Source of the DNA: Paenibacillus_V sp046244365
Lineage (GTDB): Bacteria > Bacillota > Bacilli > Paenibacillales > NBRC-103111
Assembly (NCBI RefSeq): GCF_046244365.1
Contig: NZ_CP176395.1
Span: forward strand, 2,108,001-2,172,000
Direction of reading: 5' to 3'
Length of the DNA stretch: 64,000 nucleotides
Below the pieces are notes generated by a model, which was given only the letters and a program-made list of their open reading frames with translations, made no database searches and had not been told where the DNA came from. This document shows positions 41,904-51,020 of this stretch, piece after piece. The translations under genes were made by a program, and so were the position numbers. Position 1 is the first letter of the stretch, and each line of letters starts with the position of its first letter.

Positions 41904-42803
41904 ATGCAGCGGAAATTCCAGTTAGGCGACAAAGTGATGCTTATGCTAATCGCCCTGCCGGGCATTCTTCACTTTATCATCTTTCGCTATATTCCTCTCG
42001 GAGGGAATATTATCGCGTTCCAGGACTACAACATGTTCACAGGCTTTCTTGGAAGTCCGTTCGTCGGGTTTAAGCATTTTGTGACGATGTTCACGTACGA
42101 CGAGTTTTTTCAAATTTTGAAAAACTCGATTCTGCTCAGCCTATATTCGATCATATTCGGCTTCCCGGCGCCGCTCATTCTTGCGCTTCTGCTCAACGAG
42201 GTGCGCGGTATGTGGTTCAAGCGGCCGGTGCAGACGTTGTTATATATGCCGCACTTTTTGTCCTGGGTTATCGTAGGCGGGATTTTCATCAATCTGCTCG
42301 CTACCAAAGGCTTCGTCAACCAGTTTCTCGGCTTGTTCGGCCTGGGGCCGTACGATTTTGTGACGATGCCGGAGTTTTTCCGTCCGATTATCATTTCGGT
42401 GTCGATCTGGAAGGAAATCGGCTGGGGGACGATCCTGTTCCTAGCTGCGCTTACGGCGATCAATCCTAGCTTGTACGAAGCCGCAATGGTCGACGGCGCA
42501 AACCGCTGGCGGAGAATGTGGCATATTACGCTTCCCTCCTTGCTGCCTACGATCATGGTGCTGTTCCTGCTCCGGATCGGCAGCGTACTCGAGGCGAACG
42601 TCGAGCAAGTGCTCATTTTCCAAAATCCGCTGAACCGGACCGTTGCGGAAATTATCGATACGTATGTATACCGCGTGGGTCTGCTTAGCGCGCAATTCAG
42701 CTTTTCCACGGCGATCGGCATGTTCCAGGCGCTCGTCGGCTTTATTCTAATTATGCTGCTCAACCAAGTGAGCAAACGAACGACCGGCGAAAGCATTTAC
42801 TAG
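41904..42803 (+). CDS. sugar ABC transporter permease (LplB-like)
   Basis: 299 residues with six membrane helices. The cytoplasmic EAA loop, EAAMVDGANRWRRMWHITLP (about 191-210), contacts the ATPase. It is one half of the membrane channel for the substrate delivered by the upstream lipoprotein. ATG 41904 follows GAAGGAGGAACC. The second permease follows after 29 bases. No ATPase gene is present here. Confidence 0.92.
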   Translation: MQRKFQLGDKVMLMLIALPGILHFIIFRYIPLGGNIIAFQDYNMFTGFLGSPFVGFKHFVTMFTYDEFFQILKNSILLSLYSIIFGFPAPLILALLLNEVRGMWFKRPVQTLLYMPHFLSWVIVGGIFINLLATKGFVNQFLGLFGLGPYDFVTMPEFFRPIIISVSIWKEIGWGTILFLAALTAINPSLYEAAMVDGANRWRRMWHITLPSLLPTIMVLFLLRIGSVLEANVEQVLIFQNPLNRTVAEIIDTYVYRVGLLSAQFSFSTAIGMFQALVGFILIMLLNQVSKRTTGESIY

Positions 42804-42832
42804 CGGATGGCACGAGGAGGGAAAAATCAACC

Positions 42833-43705
42833 ATGATCACCTATAAATCCGATCGGCTCTTTCAATTTCTGAACGGACTGTTTCTGGCCGTCACCAGTAT
42901 ATCCATGGTGGCGCCGCTCTTTCACCTGCTAGCGGTGTCGCTCAGCTCGCCCAAATATGCGGATGCCAAGCTCGTCGGGTTCTGGCCCAAGGAAATGCAT
43001 TTCGGCGTGTACCGGGAAATCCTCCAATTGGATTCGCTGTGGCGGGCGCTCGGCGTCAGCGTGTACATTTGCGTTGTCGGCACGACTCTCTTCCTGTTGT
43101 TTACGACGAGCTTCGGCTATGCGCTGTCCCGTTCGATCATGCCCGGGCGAAAAATCATCCTGCGGCTCGTTCTGGTTACGCTGGTGTTCTCGGCCGGCTT
43201 GATCCCGAATTACATGGTCATCAAATCGATCGGCTTCGAGAATACGCTTTGGGCGTTGACGGTGCCTTCCGCGCTCAGCGCTTTCTACGTCATTATTATG
43301 AAAACGTTCTTTCAAGGCATCTCGTCAGAGCTGTTCGATTCCGCAAAGATCGACGGCGCAGGGGAATTCCGGATCTATTCGCAAATCTCGATTCCTCTGT
43401 CCGTCCCGATACTTGCCACGCTCAGCCTATATAATGTGGTCTCGCTGTGGAACTCTTATTTCAACGCCCTTATTTTCATCCGCGACAAGAAGCTGTACCC
43501 GCTCCAGGTCGTGCTGCGCAGCTTGATCGTCAGCGACGATACGCAGGCCTACGGAAGCAACGCTTCCGATATCGCGATGGTGGCGACGCCGGAAATGATG
43601 AAGGCGGGCATCATTTTGTTCGCAACGGTGCCGATTCTGCTTGTGTACCCGTTCATTCAGAAATATTTCGTGCAGGGGACGATGCTCGGTTCGTTGAAAG
43701 AGTAG
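42833..43705 (+). CDS. carbohydrate ABC transporter permease (LplC/YtcP-like)
   Basis: 290 residues, six membrane helices, EAA-type loop FDSAKIDGAGEFRIYSQISI. Partner permease of the LplB-like protein. ATG 42833 follows GAGGAGGG. It is the last gene of the importer operon, and a strong terminator lies 71 bases beyond the stop. In this family the nucleotide-binding subunit is usually a shared MsmX-type protein encoded elsewhere. Confidence 0.92.
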   Translation: MITYKSDRLFQFLNGLFLAVTSISMVAPLFHLLAVSLSSPKYADAKLVGFWPKEMHFGVYREILQLDSLWRALGVSVYICVVGTTLFLLFTTSFGYALSRSIMPGRKIILRLVLVTLVFSAGLIPNYMVIKSIGFENTLWALTVPSALSAFYVIIMKTFFQGISSELFDSAKIDGAGEFRIYSQISIPLSVPILATLSLYNVVSLWNSYFNALIFIRDKKLYPLQVVLRSLIVSDDTQAYGSNASDIAMVATPEMMKAGIILFATVPILLVYPFIQKYFVQGTMLGSLKE

Positions 43706-43776
43706 AGGGGATTCGAATCCTTTGCGTATAAGGAAAGCTTCTAACGGCCCCCAAATATATCTCTAATACAGTGCGA

Positions 43777-43808
43777 GGAATCCGGGTTGATGCCGGATTC
43801 CTTTTTTT
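43777..43808 (+). terminator. terminator of the importer operon
   Basis: Perfect 9-bp stem GGAATCCGG / CCGGATTCC followed by seven T. It also precedes the 3' end of the convergent Lrp-type gene. Confidence 0.9.
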
Positions 43809-43820
43809 CATTCAGCCGCG

Positions 43821-44282
43821 TTATCCCAACTCTTCCAGCATATTTGCCTTTTCCAGCGAAGGGATTAAAAACTTTTGCTCAATCGGCGATGACATCACGA
43901 TCAGAATCGTATACGTCCCGTATGAATCGCATTGATTGCCGAACTCCTCGAGAGACCGTGTGGAGTCGGTCATTACCTTCAATAAGTAGTTGTGCTCGCC
44001 GCTGATACGGTAGCATTCGACGACATCGGGCGAAGCGCGGCAAAAATCCAGGAATGCATAACAATCTCTTGTGCGAAACAGGATGTAGGCGGCTGCTTGT
44101 TTCCCGACTTTTTCCGGGGAGATTACGGTGCGATAGTGTTCGATGATTCCTTTTTCCTCCATTCGCCTTACCCTCTCCGTTACGGCGGGTTGCGATAGCC
44201 CCACGTTTTTGCCTAGCTCCGTCATGGAAATTCTCGCCTGGTCTTGAAGATAGAAAAGGATTTGCTTATCGATATGATCCAT
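43821..44282 (-). CDS. Lrp/AsnC-family transcriptional regulator
   Basis: 153 residues. N-terminal helix-turn-helix (about 1-55; ARISMTELGKNVGLSQPAV and a wing) and a C-terminal RAM ligand-binding domain (about 65-145). Members respond to amino acids. ATG 44282 is preceded by AAAAGGAGC. It diverges from a serine hydrolase gene and may control it; the region between contains a good TATAAT (44393-44398) on the plus strand without a recognisable -35, as seen at activator-dependent promoters. Confidence 0.88.
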   Translation of the reverse strand: MDHIDKQILFYLQDQARISMTELGKNVGLSQPAVTERVRRMEEKGIIEHYRTVISPEKVGKQAAAYILFRTRDCYAFLDFCRASPDVVECYRISGEHNYLLKVMTDSTRSLEEFGNQCDSYGTYTILIVMSSPIEQKFLIPSLEKANMLEELG

Positions 44283-44454
44283 CAGAATTAGCTCCTTTTA
44301 ATGTAAGGATTTTTATAAAAACTAACTTGTTTTCCTTCGTAATAGGACGGATATAACTTGAATGCCTTATGTAAAGTAAAGCACTCTATTTATATAATAA
44401 ACTAACGATAGTAAAGTGATCAAGACTTACCTACTGAGAGAGGATGAAAACAAC

Positions 44455-45606
44455 ATGAAGCCGGGACGTTTACAAGCACGCATGGATCAAGTCATCGATC
44501 GTACCCTTGCCGACAAAAGGCTGGTGGGAACTGTCGTTAAAGTGGCGATGGACGGGAAACTGGTATATAACCGAGCTGCCGGGTTTGCCGATCGCGAAAA
44601 CAATCGCACGATGCAAGAAAATGCCCTATTCAGGCTCGCTTCCGTATCCAAACCTATCGTTTCAACCGCGGCACTAGTCTTGGTGTCACAAGGGCGCCTG
44701 CGGCTGGAGGACCCTGTCGAGCGCTGGCTTCCAGCGTTTAGGCCGCGGCTGCAGAACGGCGAACCCGCAGCCATGACGATTCGGCATCTAATGACGCACA
44801 CGGCGGGGCTGACTTACCGCTTTTTTCAAGAGGAGAATGGTCCGTATCAACGCGCCGGGGTATCGGACGGGATGGACAGCGCCGGGATTACGCTGGAAGA
44901 GAACTTGCTTCGCATTGCCTCTATTCCGCTCCTCTACACGCCAGGCAGCCAGTGGAAATATTCGATCGCCACCGATGTGCTCGGTGCAGTGATTGCCAAG
45001 GTAACAGATACTCCGCTTAGCGAAGCCGTTCATACGCTGGTGACAAAACCGCTTGCCATGAACGATACGGGATTTACCGCAGTCGATCCGGAGCGACTGG
45101 CTACAGCATACGCCAATGATGTTCCGGAGCCGCGGCCCATGCGCGATCCGGATAACATAGCATTCGTGGAAGGAACGTCGGGCTTCCGGCTTTCCCCTGG
45201 GCGGGCACTCGACAATATGGCCTATCAATCGGGAGGGGCAGGAATGGTGGGAAGCGCGGGAGACTTTTTGCGGATGTTGGAAGCACTGCGTGAAGGCGGA
45301 GCTCCCCTGCTGCCGGAGAGTATGGTGCGAGAGATGGTCACCAACCAGATCGGGGATCTGCCGATGGCCTACTGGCCAGGGCGCGGCTTTGGTCTTGGAT
45401 TTACGCTGCTCAAGGATCCTATCGCCGCAAACACTCCCGAATCGCCCGGTACCTGGCGCATGGGCGGCACGTATGGCCATTCGTGGTTTGTCGATCCCGA
45501 GCGAAAGCTCAGCGTTGTGGCGTTTACCAATACGGCGCTGGAAGGGATGTCGGGCCCGTTTACCGTTGATCTCTGCGAAGCCGTTTACGACGGAATCGCG
45601 GAGTAA
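44455..45606 (+). CDS. serine hydrolase, beta-lactamase/class C family
   Basis: 383 residues. The nucleophile motif SVSK (Ser63, Lys66), a tyrosine motif around QWKYSIAT, HTAG and a late GGTYGHS are as expected for esterases and peptidases related to class C beta-lactamases. There is no signal peptide, so it is probably a cytoplasmic esterase or amidase, not a true beta-lactamase. ATG 44455 is favoured because AGAGAGGA lies 11 bases upstream; the GTG at 44416 has no SD. An MFS exporter gene follows 82 bases on. Confidence 0.85.
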   Translation: MKPGRLQARMDQVIDRTLADKRLVGTVVKVAMDGKLVYNRAAGFADRENNRTMQENALFRLASVSKPIVSTAALVLVSQGRLRLEDPVERWLPAFRPRLQNGEPAAMTIRHLMTHTAGLTYRFFQEENGPYQRAGVSDGMDSAGITLEENLLRIASIPLLYTPGSQWKYSIATDVLGAVIAKVTDTPLSEAVHTLVTKPLAMNDTGFTAVDPERLATAYANDVPEPRPMRDPDNIAFVEGTSGFRLSPGRALDNMAYQSGGAGMVGSAGDFLRMLEALREGGAPLLPESMVREMVTNQIGDLPMAYWPGRGFGLGFTLLKDPIAANTPESPGTWRMGGTYGHSWFVDPERKLSVVAFTNTALEGMSGPFTVDLCEAVYDGIAE

Positions 45607-45688
45607 AGCATGAGCACAATGGGAGCCTTGGTGCGGTTCGAACCGGCAGGGCTCTTTGTGTAACAGGATACTTTTGGGAGTGGTCAAT

Positions 45689-46912
45689 TTGGTTCAAACC
45701 GGTTCTACCAGCAGAATACCAATAACCCCCATTTTCTTTATAGCTCTAGGCTTATTCGGCGTGTACACCATTGAGTTCGGCGTTGTCGGGATACTGCCTG
45801 CCATCATGGAACGTTATGACGTCAGCACGTTTCAAGCGGGAATGCTGGTTGGGACGTTTGCGCTTGTCATTGCGCTGGTTGGTCCCTTTATGGTGCTGCT
45901 GCTTTCCAAATATAACCGTAAAAACGTTATGATCATGTCTCTGCTCATCTTTGCCGTGAGCAGCTTATGTTCAGCTTATGCTCCGAATTTCTATGTTTTG
46001 CTTGCGTTTCGGATGATCCCGGCTTTGTTCCATCCGGTCTATTTTTCCTTGGCCTTCGTTGCCGCCGGCTCGCTGTATCCGAAGGAGAAGGCCACCCAAG
46101 CTTCCGCCAAAGCTTTTGTCGGCACGGGCATGGGGATGGTGCTTGGTATTCCTATAACCGCTTATCTAGCAAATCAATTCTCGTTCGAGGCTTCTTTTCT
46201 ATTCTGTACCTTCGTAAATGCCGTTGCGGGCGGCGGGATCGCTATCATGCTTCCTAATACGGCGAAAGCCAAGAAAGTATCCTACAAGGAGCAGCTAGGC
46301 ATCTTGCGTAAGGTCCCCCTCTGGATAAATATCGGCGCTGCGACCTTTCTTTTTGCCGCCATGTTCTCGGTCTACAGCTATTCTGCCGAATACTTGGAAC
46401 AAGTGTTAGGGATGAACAGAAAAACGGTTAGTGTCATGCTTGTCGTGTTCGGTATCGGGGGCGTAGCCGGCAACTTGCTTGCAGGAAGATTGATCGGGAT
46501 AAACATGGTGAGAACGACTGTGTTCCATCCGATCGTATTGGCCGTTTCTTTCTTGCTGCTATATTCAGGAGAAGCTGACTTCGTGCCTGTCTTGGTCATC
46601 ATGGTTTTGTGGGGAGCGGCTCATACCAGCGGGCTCATTGTCACCCAGGTGTGGTTAACCTCGGAGGCGCCGGAAGCTCCCGAGTTTGCTACCGGGCTTT
46701 ACATTTCCTTCATCAACCTCGGCGTGTCCATCGGTTCGGCGGCAGGCGGGTGGTTTATCGCTGCTTCCGGCATGAAAGGCACCATATGGAGCGGATTTCT
46801 GTTTATTGTGCTCGCACTCGCTTGCGTAGCAATAAGAATAGTGCACGATAACCAAAAGCGAAGGAAGGGAAAAGCTATTCGGAACGAGCAGAAGCCGAAT
46901 GAAGCCTGTTAA
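45689..46912 (+). CDS. MFS transporter (AraJ/YdhP-like efflux)
   Basis: 407 residues with 12 predicted helices; the loop after helix 2 reads LLLSKYNRKN and PEAPEFATGLY occurs late, typical of the drug/sugar efflux MFS branch. Substrate unknown. The start is TTG 45689 behind GGGAGTGG. Likely co-transcribed with the serine hydrolase, since no terminator separates them. Ends at a clear terminator. Confidence 0.85.
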   Translation: MVQTGSTSRIPITPIFFIALGLFGVYTIEFGVVGILPAIMERYDVSTFQAGMLVGTFALVIALVGPFMVLLLSKYNRKNVMIMSLLIFAVSSLCSAYAPNFYVLLAFRMIPALFHPVYFSLAFVAAGSLYPKEKATQASAKAFVGTGMGMVLGIPITAYLANQFSFEASFLFCTFVNAVAGGGIAIMLPNTAKAKKVSYKEQLGILRKVPLWINIGAATFLFAAMFSVYSYSAEYLEQVLGMNRKTVSVMLVVFGIGGVAGNLLAGRLIGINMVRTTVFHPIVLAVSFLLLYSGEADFVPVLVIMVLWGAAHTSGLIVTQVWLTSEAPEAPEFATGLYISFINLGVSIGSAAGGWFIAASGMKGTIWSGFLFIVLALACVAIRIVHDNQKRRKGKAIRNEQKPNEAC

Positions 46913-46979
46913 AGCGTTTGCTAATCGAACTTCATACCGCAAGACCTTTTGGCGACGTTATATAAGACTTTAACGGAAG

Positions 46980-47015
46980 CCAGCCAGATCAAATTCTCTG
47001 AACTGGCTGGTTTTC
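46980..47015 (+). terminator. terminator of the MFS gene
   Basis: CCAGCCAG pairs with CTGGCTGG around a 15-base loop, followed by TTTTCTG. Confidence 0.8.
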
Positions 47016-47160
47016 TGTTGTTCTTTGGGGGTCTATTTTTCGTCAGCTTCCGACTCTGTTTGAGGCTTGTGAGATTTTTGTGAGCGCGCGTCAGTAGAAT
47101 GGTGTCAGAATGAATCGTTTTAGTTGTCGTTCATCGACAATTAAGGAGGGCTGACATCAT

Positions 47161-47996
47161 TTGAAGAAAAGTAAATTATTTCCTGTAATCGCGGACTTAC
47201 CGTGCACGTAGACAAATTCCAAGTTTATGTGCAACGGGAAATTCCGCTGCCGCAAGGTGCGGATGCAAGCAAAATTACGACGGCCATCGTCTTGGACCAA
47301 GACGGAACGGTTCGGCATGTACCGACCTATGTGACGAAGCGCGACGGAAGTGCATATGCCGTCGTAAACAGTTTAACCAATAGCAGCTATTCGCTAATCT
47401 GGCATCCGATGACATTCGCTGACGTTGAGCAGCATTGGGCGAAGGACGCCGTGAACGATATGGCATCGCGTCTTGTAGTGAACGGCGTGGATGAAAGGCG
47501 ATACCAGCCTGACGCGCATATTACGCGTGCAGAGTTCGCTGCTGTCATCGTACGGGCGCTCGGCTTGTCCGATCGCGGGCAAACCGCTGGATTCACCGAT
47601 GTAAAGCCGGGCGACTGGTACGCCGGAGCAGTGGCTAAAGCACATGAATACGGAATCATACAAGGCTACGAGGATGGAACATTCCGTCCGTTGAACCCCA
47701 TTACCCGGGAAGAAACGATGGTCATGATTGCTAGAGCCATGAAGCTTGTCGGGTTACGGACAGAGATTGGCTGCGAGGATGCGGCGCAAGCCTTAACTTC
47801 TTTTGCCGACGGTCAATCTGTGAGCGAATGGGCGAAGCAAGCTGCAGCAGCCCTCGTGTCTCAGGAACTGGTAAAAGGTACGGAAGCGAAACAATTGCTG
47901 CCGTTATCCTTTATAAGCAGGGCCGAAACGGCAGCCGTCGTTCAGAGAATGTTAATAAAAGCTAACCTGATTGATATCAATCATTCCAAGTATTAG
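47161..47996 (+). pseudogene. SLH-domain protein with internal deletion and frameshift
   Basis: A perfect SD (AAGGAGGG) precedes TTG 47161, which opens a signal-peptide start (KKSKLFPVIA) but hits TAG at 47209. In another frame from about 47175 the sequence continues as a linker and three SLH repeats (about 47408-47970; FADVEQHWAKDAV, FTDVKPGDWYAG, FADGQSVSEWAKQ). The usual several-hundred-residue functional domain between signal and SLH repeats is missing. Most likely an out-of-frame internal deletion of a surface-protein gene. A short protein from GTG 47202 is possible but would have no SD or export signal. Confidence 0.7.
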
Positions 47997-48001
47997 TAGA
48001 T

Positions 48002-48040
48002 AACCTTCCTTCGGCTATTTTAGTGAAGGGAGGTTTTTTA
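48002..48040 (+). terminator. terminator of the SLH remnant
   Basis: AACCTTCCTTC pairs with GAAGGGAGGTT (11 bp, one G-U) followed by TTTTTA, directly after the stop. Confidence 0.85.
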
Positions 48041-48167
48041 CTGCGGTGAAGGAAAAGTGGCCGACATAATTTTACTCTAAGATGCTTATTTAAATATCCC
48101 AATATATGGTATACTTTCGGAGAGTTAGCAGGAAGTGATGCAAAAACAATGTCTCGGAGTTTACAAA

Positions 48168-48909
48168 ATGAAACAAACGCGTTTGCTGCTTATAGAAGGT
48201 CTTCCGTCAACGGGAAAGTCGACGAATTCGGGAATTGTTTTCAGACAGCTGGAGAGAAACGGTTTCCATGCCAGATGGATTCATGAAGTGGTGAGACCGC
48301 ATCCCACTTTGTTTTTCAACGAGGCTTGGTTAGAGCCCGACGAGTATTCCGATTATGTTTCTCGATATCCGGACGCAGCTACAGTGACGGATCCGCTTAT
48401 CGTGAAGCATGGAAGTGCATTTGGATTGGATCTGCTCGAGATAGAGTGGAAGGGATAAGGCGCGGCCTTATTATGTAAATCGTCCTCCTGGAGCTGACGG
48501 ATATAAAATGTTCCTGAGGGATTACGGCAAATATGCGAAGCATCTGTTCGATTCCGCGCCGTTAACCAAGCTTCCGTTAGAAATTACCGAAGAAAAATGG
48601 ACGGAATATGTGCAGACAATGATGAACTTTATGAACCTCTCCTACGTCGACTCGCCGGAAGCGGCCTTCCCAAGCGGGAGATATTTCAATGCCGGACTGA
48701 ATCAATATGTGGAAATCGTGCAAGACCGGTTCATGACGCCAAGCGGAGGAGATAAACAACTAATAGCGAAATCGGCGAACGAGTTTTATTTGGATGATCT
48801 GCCTGTTATGCTCCGATACGATAACGATCGCCTGACAATAGCAGGCGAGCAATTATGCGAGAAATGGACAACTAGAGGAACCGTTTTTATTAGGGTAAAC
48901 ATGGATTAG
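48168..48909 (+). pseudogene. P-loop NTPase gene with internal deletion
   Basis: The first half starts at ATG 48168 (GGAG 8 bases before) with a Walker A loop GLPSTGKST and continues to LLEIEWKG, then TAA at 48456. From 48463 another frame opens as RPYYVNRPPGADGYK and runs without its own SD to TAG 48909. The two parts abut within 10 bases and look like the beginning and end of one cytoplasmic ATPase whose middle third is missing. The second part alone (from ATG 48508) could be mistaken for a separate gene. I do not know the function of the intact family. Confidence 0.65.
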
Positions 48910-48978
48910 CGGGACAATGTTTTAGGAAATCTCAAAGAACGGCGTTTTCCAGCAAAAACGGAACGGGAGTGAATCGCC

Positions 48979-49938
48979 TTGAAAAAATTCGTTGCAGGCA
49001 TCGTCGCAGGCATACTGATCGCAGCGGGGACGACAGCCATTGCCGAATCGACGGTAAAAAGTATGCTTTTTCCGGTAACGTTTCTTTTTAATGGGGAGCA
49101 AAAAGCATTGCCTGACGGCTACGAGACGCTGCATTACAACGGGCATGTATACGTGCCGATACGTTATGTGGTAGAGCAGATGAAAGGCGGTATTGCCTAT
49201 AATGAAGCAACCCAAACCGTTTCGGTTGTTTACGATGAAAAGGAGAAACCGCTTATTCGGGCTGCGTCCGATAACGGCAATGTTTATCTCACGAATGTTG
49301 CTCTGGAACAAAAGAACGGAACGAGTAACCTAACAGGCGATATTGTGATTGATCTGAGCGAGAATGCGATGACCCATGAAGAGCTTCTCTGCGTGTTTGA
49401 CCTTGCCTTCATGGATAAAGACGGCAATATCGTCGATACGATACCCGCTATCACGCAAACGGTTAACCAGAGGGATTACGGCAAGTCTATCAAGCTTGAA
49501 ACATTTGTACCTAGAGTACTGCCAGCCTACGATTCCGTCCGTATGAAAGTCCAATTCCTCGATTTGAATCCCGTTCGGGGCGAGGCGCCTCCTCCGGCTT
49601 CCATTCAATCGGAAATCGGAAAAATAAATGCCGTTCAGGGAACTTACTGCTGGAAGGGCTGCTATGACTATGCACCCGCTGCACAATTATTGAAACTCGC
49701 GGGTTACGTTCCTTCCCTAGTGGGGAGCGGGGAAACGATCACGATTGCATTCGACTACGACCCTCAGCCGTCTTCGATCCGTTTATATGAAATTACCGGC
49801 GATGGCGAAACACCTGTTCCACTGGAGAGTAACCGCTTTTCGGCTCCTGGCGGGCAGGGCAATCATAAATATAGAGTAGACGCTTTCTGGTTCGGCGGCG
49901 GCGAATCCAGCAGCGCGTTTGCGATTGAAGTGAAGTAA
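48979..49938 (+). CDS. exported stalk-domain protein (copper-amine-oxidase N-terminal type)
   Basis: 319 residues. A signal segment (about 4-22) is followed by a stalk domain (about 28-85, NGHVYVPIRYVVEQM), then a predicted all-beta region of about 230 residues that I do not recognise. TTG 48979 has CGGGAGTG 8-9 bases upstream. The stalk domain is a common wall/surface module in Paenibacillaceae (also at 27.1 kb) and gives no function itself. Intact, although its neighbours on both sides are broken. Confidence 0.75.
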   Translation: MKKFVAGIVAGILIAAGTTAIAESTVKSMLFPVTFLFNGEQKALPDGYETLHYNGHVYVPIRYVVEQMKGGIAYNEATQTVSVVYDEKEKPLIRAASDNGNVYLTNVALEQKNGTSNLTGDIVIDLSENAMTHEELLCVFDLAFMDKDGNIVDTIPAITQTVNQRDYGKSIKLETFVPRVLPAYDSVRMKVQFLDLNPVRGEAPPPASIQSEIGKINAVQGTYCWKGCYDYAPAAQLLKLAGYVPSLVGSGETITIAFDYDPQPSSIRLYEITGDGETPVPLESNRFSAPGGQGNHKYRVDAFWFGGGESSSAFAIEVK

Positions 49939-49990
49939 CCGTTCGTTTATCCATCTGACTAATTGAAAAAGAGATGAATGAGGTAAGAAT

Positions 49991-50168
49991 ATGAAAAGTA
50001 AACGAAATGTGATTTGATCATTATTGCTGTGCTATGTATAGTTATTTTTCACTATGCTGGAAAAAAGGCCTTAAGTGAGAAATGGTTTGATTTGGAGTAG
50101 AGTCTACTTGTGATATCTCTGGTGATGTCAAGGGCGAGAATATAACTATAACACTACTCCAGTCTTAA
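49991..50168 (+). pseudogene. small membrane protein with two frameshifts
   Basis: A good SD (GAGGTAAG) and ATG 49991 give MKSKRNV, then an in-frame TGA. One frame over, a hydrophobic helix (LIIIAVLCIVIFHYAG) and KALSEKWFDLE continue to TAG 50100, and in a third frame ESTCDISGDVKGENITITL runs to TAA 50168. Joined, they make a plausible single-pass protein of about 58 residues with an extracellular tail. AT-rich. Confidence 0.5.
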
Positions 50169-50331
50169 TCTCTTTCCATAAGTATTCTTCTCCTCATTTC
50201 GTGGTAAAGAATTCACATTCTTGCCGTTCATCGTAAGAGAAATCACAACACAAACCTTAATTTCAAAAAATTTGATTACATTAGGTAAATCACCTTTGAG
50301 GAGCAATTTCATTTAGTTTAGGGGGGCATTT

Positions 50332-50817
50332 GTGAGCAATCGTTATGTTGAGAAATTGATACAGAACTACGGAGAGCAAGGTTTTTTTACTGGAGGGACA
50401 ACGAATGAGGAAATTATGGAAATCGAAAGAGTCTTAAACACGAAGCTTCCAGAGAGCTACAAATGGTTCGTTATGAATTATGGCTATGGCGGGATATCAG
50501 GACGCTGCATTGAAGGAGTTGCAAAGAGTGGACGTTTAACTGTAGTAGATGAAACTCTTCAGCATAGGGAATACGGGTTACCGCAACAATTCGTCGTAAT
50601 TGAAAGCTGTGATGAATATGTGAGTTGTTTGGACTTATCTACCATAAAAAATGGTGATTGTAAGGTTGTATCATGGTCGCAACATGATGAAGACGGAATT
50701 GTACCGCAGACATCATCGTTCTACGATTACTTGTTGTATGTTTTTTACAATGAGGATGGAATGGATGATGACCAGTTATATAAAGAATGGTTAAGGATTT
50801 TTGATGAAATGAAATGA
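50332..50817 (+). CDS. SMI1/KNR4 (SUKH) family protein, possible orphan immunity protein
   Basis: 161 residues. The SUKH pattern is visible: an early acidic helix (NEEIMEIERVLNTKLPESYKW), FV.NYGYGGI, and the later ESCDEYVSCLDLS and C-terminal helix. SUKH proteins neutralise secreted polymorphic toxins or act as regulatory adaptors. GTG 50332 is preceded by AGGGGGG. The gene is AT-richer than its surroundings, pointing to transfer, and no toxin gene adjoins it. Confidence 0.85.
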   Translation: MSNRYVEKLIQNYGEQGFFTGGTTNEEIMEIERVLNTKLPESYKWFVMNYGYGGISGRCIEGVAKSGRLTVVDETLQHREYGLPQQFVVIESCDEYVSCLDLSTIKNGDCKVVSWSQHDEDGIVPQTSSFYDYLLYVFYNEDGMDDDQLYKEWLRIFDEMK

Positions 50818-51020
50818 CAATTTATAATCTCACAGAAGGGCGAAGCAACTGAAGAAGACAAGTCTTCAGACGGGAAGAGCGCCGGCGATCTTTTCTTTTT
50901 ACGCAGATTTCCCCGCAACAACCGCATCCTTTCACCGACTGGCATATCCGCCCGTTTAAAGGTAAACTTAGGGAAGCTTGGCTTTACGAAAAACGGAGCC
51001 TACGGAAAAGGGGACCTCGC

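Noticed and set aside
44416..44454. GTG start for the serine hydrolase
   Set aside because: No SD precedes it; the ATG at 44455 has AGAGAGGA at suitable spacing.
45630..45650. tRNA T-arm-like GGTTCGAACC
   Set aside because: It is a lone palindrome in a gene gap with no acceptor, D or anticodon arms around it.
48508..48909. independent gene of 133 codons
   Set aside because: No SD, and the frame extends upstream as RPYYVNRPPG to the deletion junction, so it is the back half of the broken P-loop gene.
50848..50868. terminator of the SUKH gene
   Set aside because: CTGAAGA/TCTTCAG forms a 7-bp stem but the following bases are not a T-run; too weak to call.
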